Assembly (NCBI GenBank): GCA_003695605.1
Contig: RFIK01000186.1
Location: forward strand, 1 to 5,690
Direction of reading: 5' to 3'
Length of the DNA stretch: 5,690 nucleotides
From: Chlorobiota bacterium
GTDB lineage: Bacteria; Bacteroidota; Ignavibacteria; Kapaibacteriales; NICIL-2
The position numbers and the translations under genes are program-made. The notes beneath the pieces were generated by a model. The model made no database searches. It was not told the origin of the DNA and was given only the letters and a program-made list of their open reading frames with translations. Of this stretch, positions 5,294 to 5,690 are shown piece by piece. Numbering within the stretch: the first letter of the stretch is position 1; each line of letters opens with the position of its first letter.

Positions 5294-5690
5294 CGGCACT
5301 GTGCTCGGTAAAAACGTAGACGAATCCACCCGACGACAACGCCGGCGAGGCTCACCACCACTTCGAGCATCAGCAGCGGCAGCTCGATGGCAAAAAGCTT
5401 CACCCACGAGAAACGATCGCAACGTCCCTGCTCATCAACGAACATCAAAGTGCGGAGTCCCGCTATTGCGCTGTAGAGTTTCCAGATTGTCCGGAAGCGT
5501 TGGTACCGCATGTCTTTTATGACGATCACAACGTTCGTTCCCCGAAGTGATCGGAGCAGCGCAAGCACACTGGCTGGCTTGGCAATAGCGAATTCCTCGA
5601 TGGGGTGCGGTTGCGTATCGAGCTCGTCACCGAACGCAGCCATTGCACGTTCGGGATTGCCCGAGAGCACAAGCACATGCTGCAATCGCA
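5290..5690 (-). CDS. Small membrane-anchored protein of a glycan locus, N-terminus cut or near the right edge
   Basis: The visible frame runs from the right edge to a TGA overlapping the glycosyltransferase start. Counting from a TTG at 5685 gives 131 residues; whether that TTG, a GTG slightly downstream or a start beyond the window is used cannot be decided. The N-terminal part looks like a Rossmann-type half domain: strand VLVLSG (4-9), helix with NPERA, a second strand NVVIVIKD (51-58) followed by basic YQRFRTIWKL, and a third strand RTLMFVDEQG (78-87). Residues about 95-121 form one hydrophobic membrane helix followed by a positively charged end (RLRFYR), so the body is probably on the cytoplasmic face. 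I do not recognise a named family. Similar small proteins, as I recall, sit beside GT4 genes in surface-polysaccharide loci, and the 4-base overlap implies coupled translation, so a role as partner of the glycosyltransferase is inferred. Confidence 0.65.
   Translation of the reverse strand, partial: RLQHVLVLSGNPERAMAAFGDELDTQPHPIEEFAIAKPASVLALLRSLRGTNVVIVIKDMRYQRFRTIWKLYSAIAGLRTLMFVDEQGRCDRFSWVKLFAIELPLLMLEVVVSLAGVVVGWIRLRFYRAQCR

Noticed and set aside
5294..5422. 43-residue N-terminal extension of the glycosyltransferase
   Set aside because: It is Arg/Ala-rich, overlaps the coding region of the upstream membrane protein, and the GT4 fold starts exactly at the ATG at 5293 with a stop-start overlap.

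Overview
The window is a densely coding piece of bacterial chromosome with no RNA gene, mobile element, CRISPR array or long repeat that I can see. No gene-free stretch exceeds about 50 bases. Base composition is moderately GC-rich by eye. The clearest taxonomic hint is a secreted metalloprotease ending in what reads as a type IX secretion (T9SS) type A sorting domain. With a weak Shine-Dalgarno signal at most starts and a Bacteroidetes-like promoter box (TATATTTG), this points to the Fibrobacteres-Chlorobi-Bacteroidetes group. A Chlorobi/Ignavibacteria/Kapabacteria-like member is my best guess, inferred and not proven.

Layout. (1) 1-1401, minus strand: an FAD-dependent oxidoreductase resembling the MnmC oxidase half, followed 51 bases downstream by the N-terminal part of a YtqB/MnmM-type methyltransferase that runs off the left edge. 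Together they would perform the last two steps of mnm5(s2)U34 synthesis on tRNA: removal of the carboxymethyl group of cmnm5U, then methylation of nm5U. (2) 1402-1453: a 52-base divergent promoter region with two small palindromes and an AT-rich core usable as a -10 element in both directions. (3) 1454-4181, plus strand: three overlapping genes, namely a small exported fibronectin type III protein, a MXAN_6640-type zinc metalloprotease with a T9SS tail, and an ABC transporter ATPase. The overlaps suggest one translationally coupled transcript. (4) 4112-5690, minus strand: a GT4-type glycosyltransferase translationally coupled to an upstream small protein with one C-terminal membrane helix, cut by the right edge. 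This looks like part of a cell-surface polysaccharide locus. The ABC ATPase and the glycosyltransferase converge and overlap tail to tail by 70 bases.

The most interesting points are the adjacent MnmC-oxidase-like/MnmM pair, the possible ATA start codon of the metalloprotease, the compact divergent regulatory region, and the unusual Q-loop and H-loop of the ABC ATPase. I found no clearly new defence system or other large undescribed machine.
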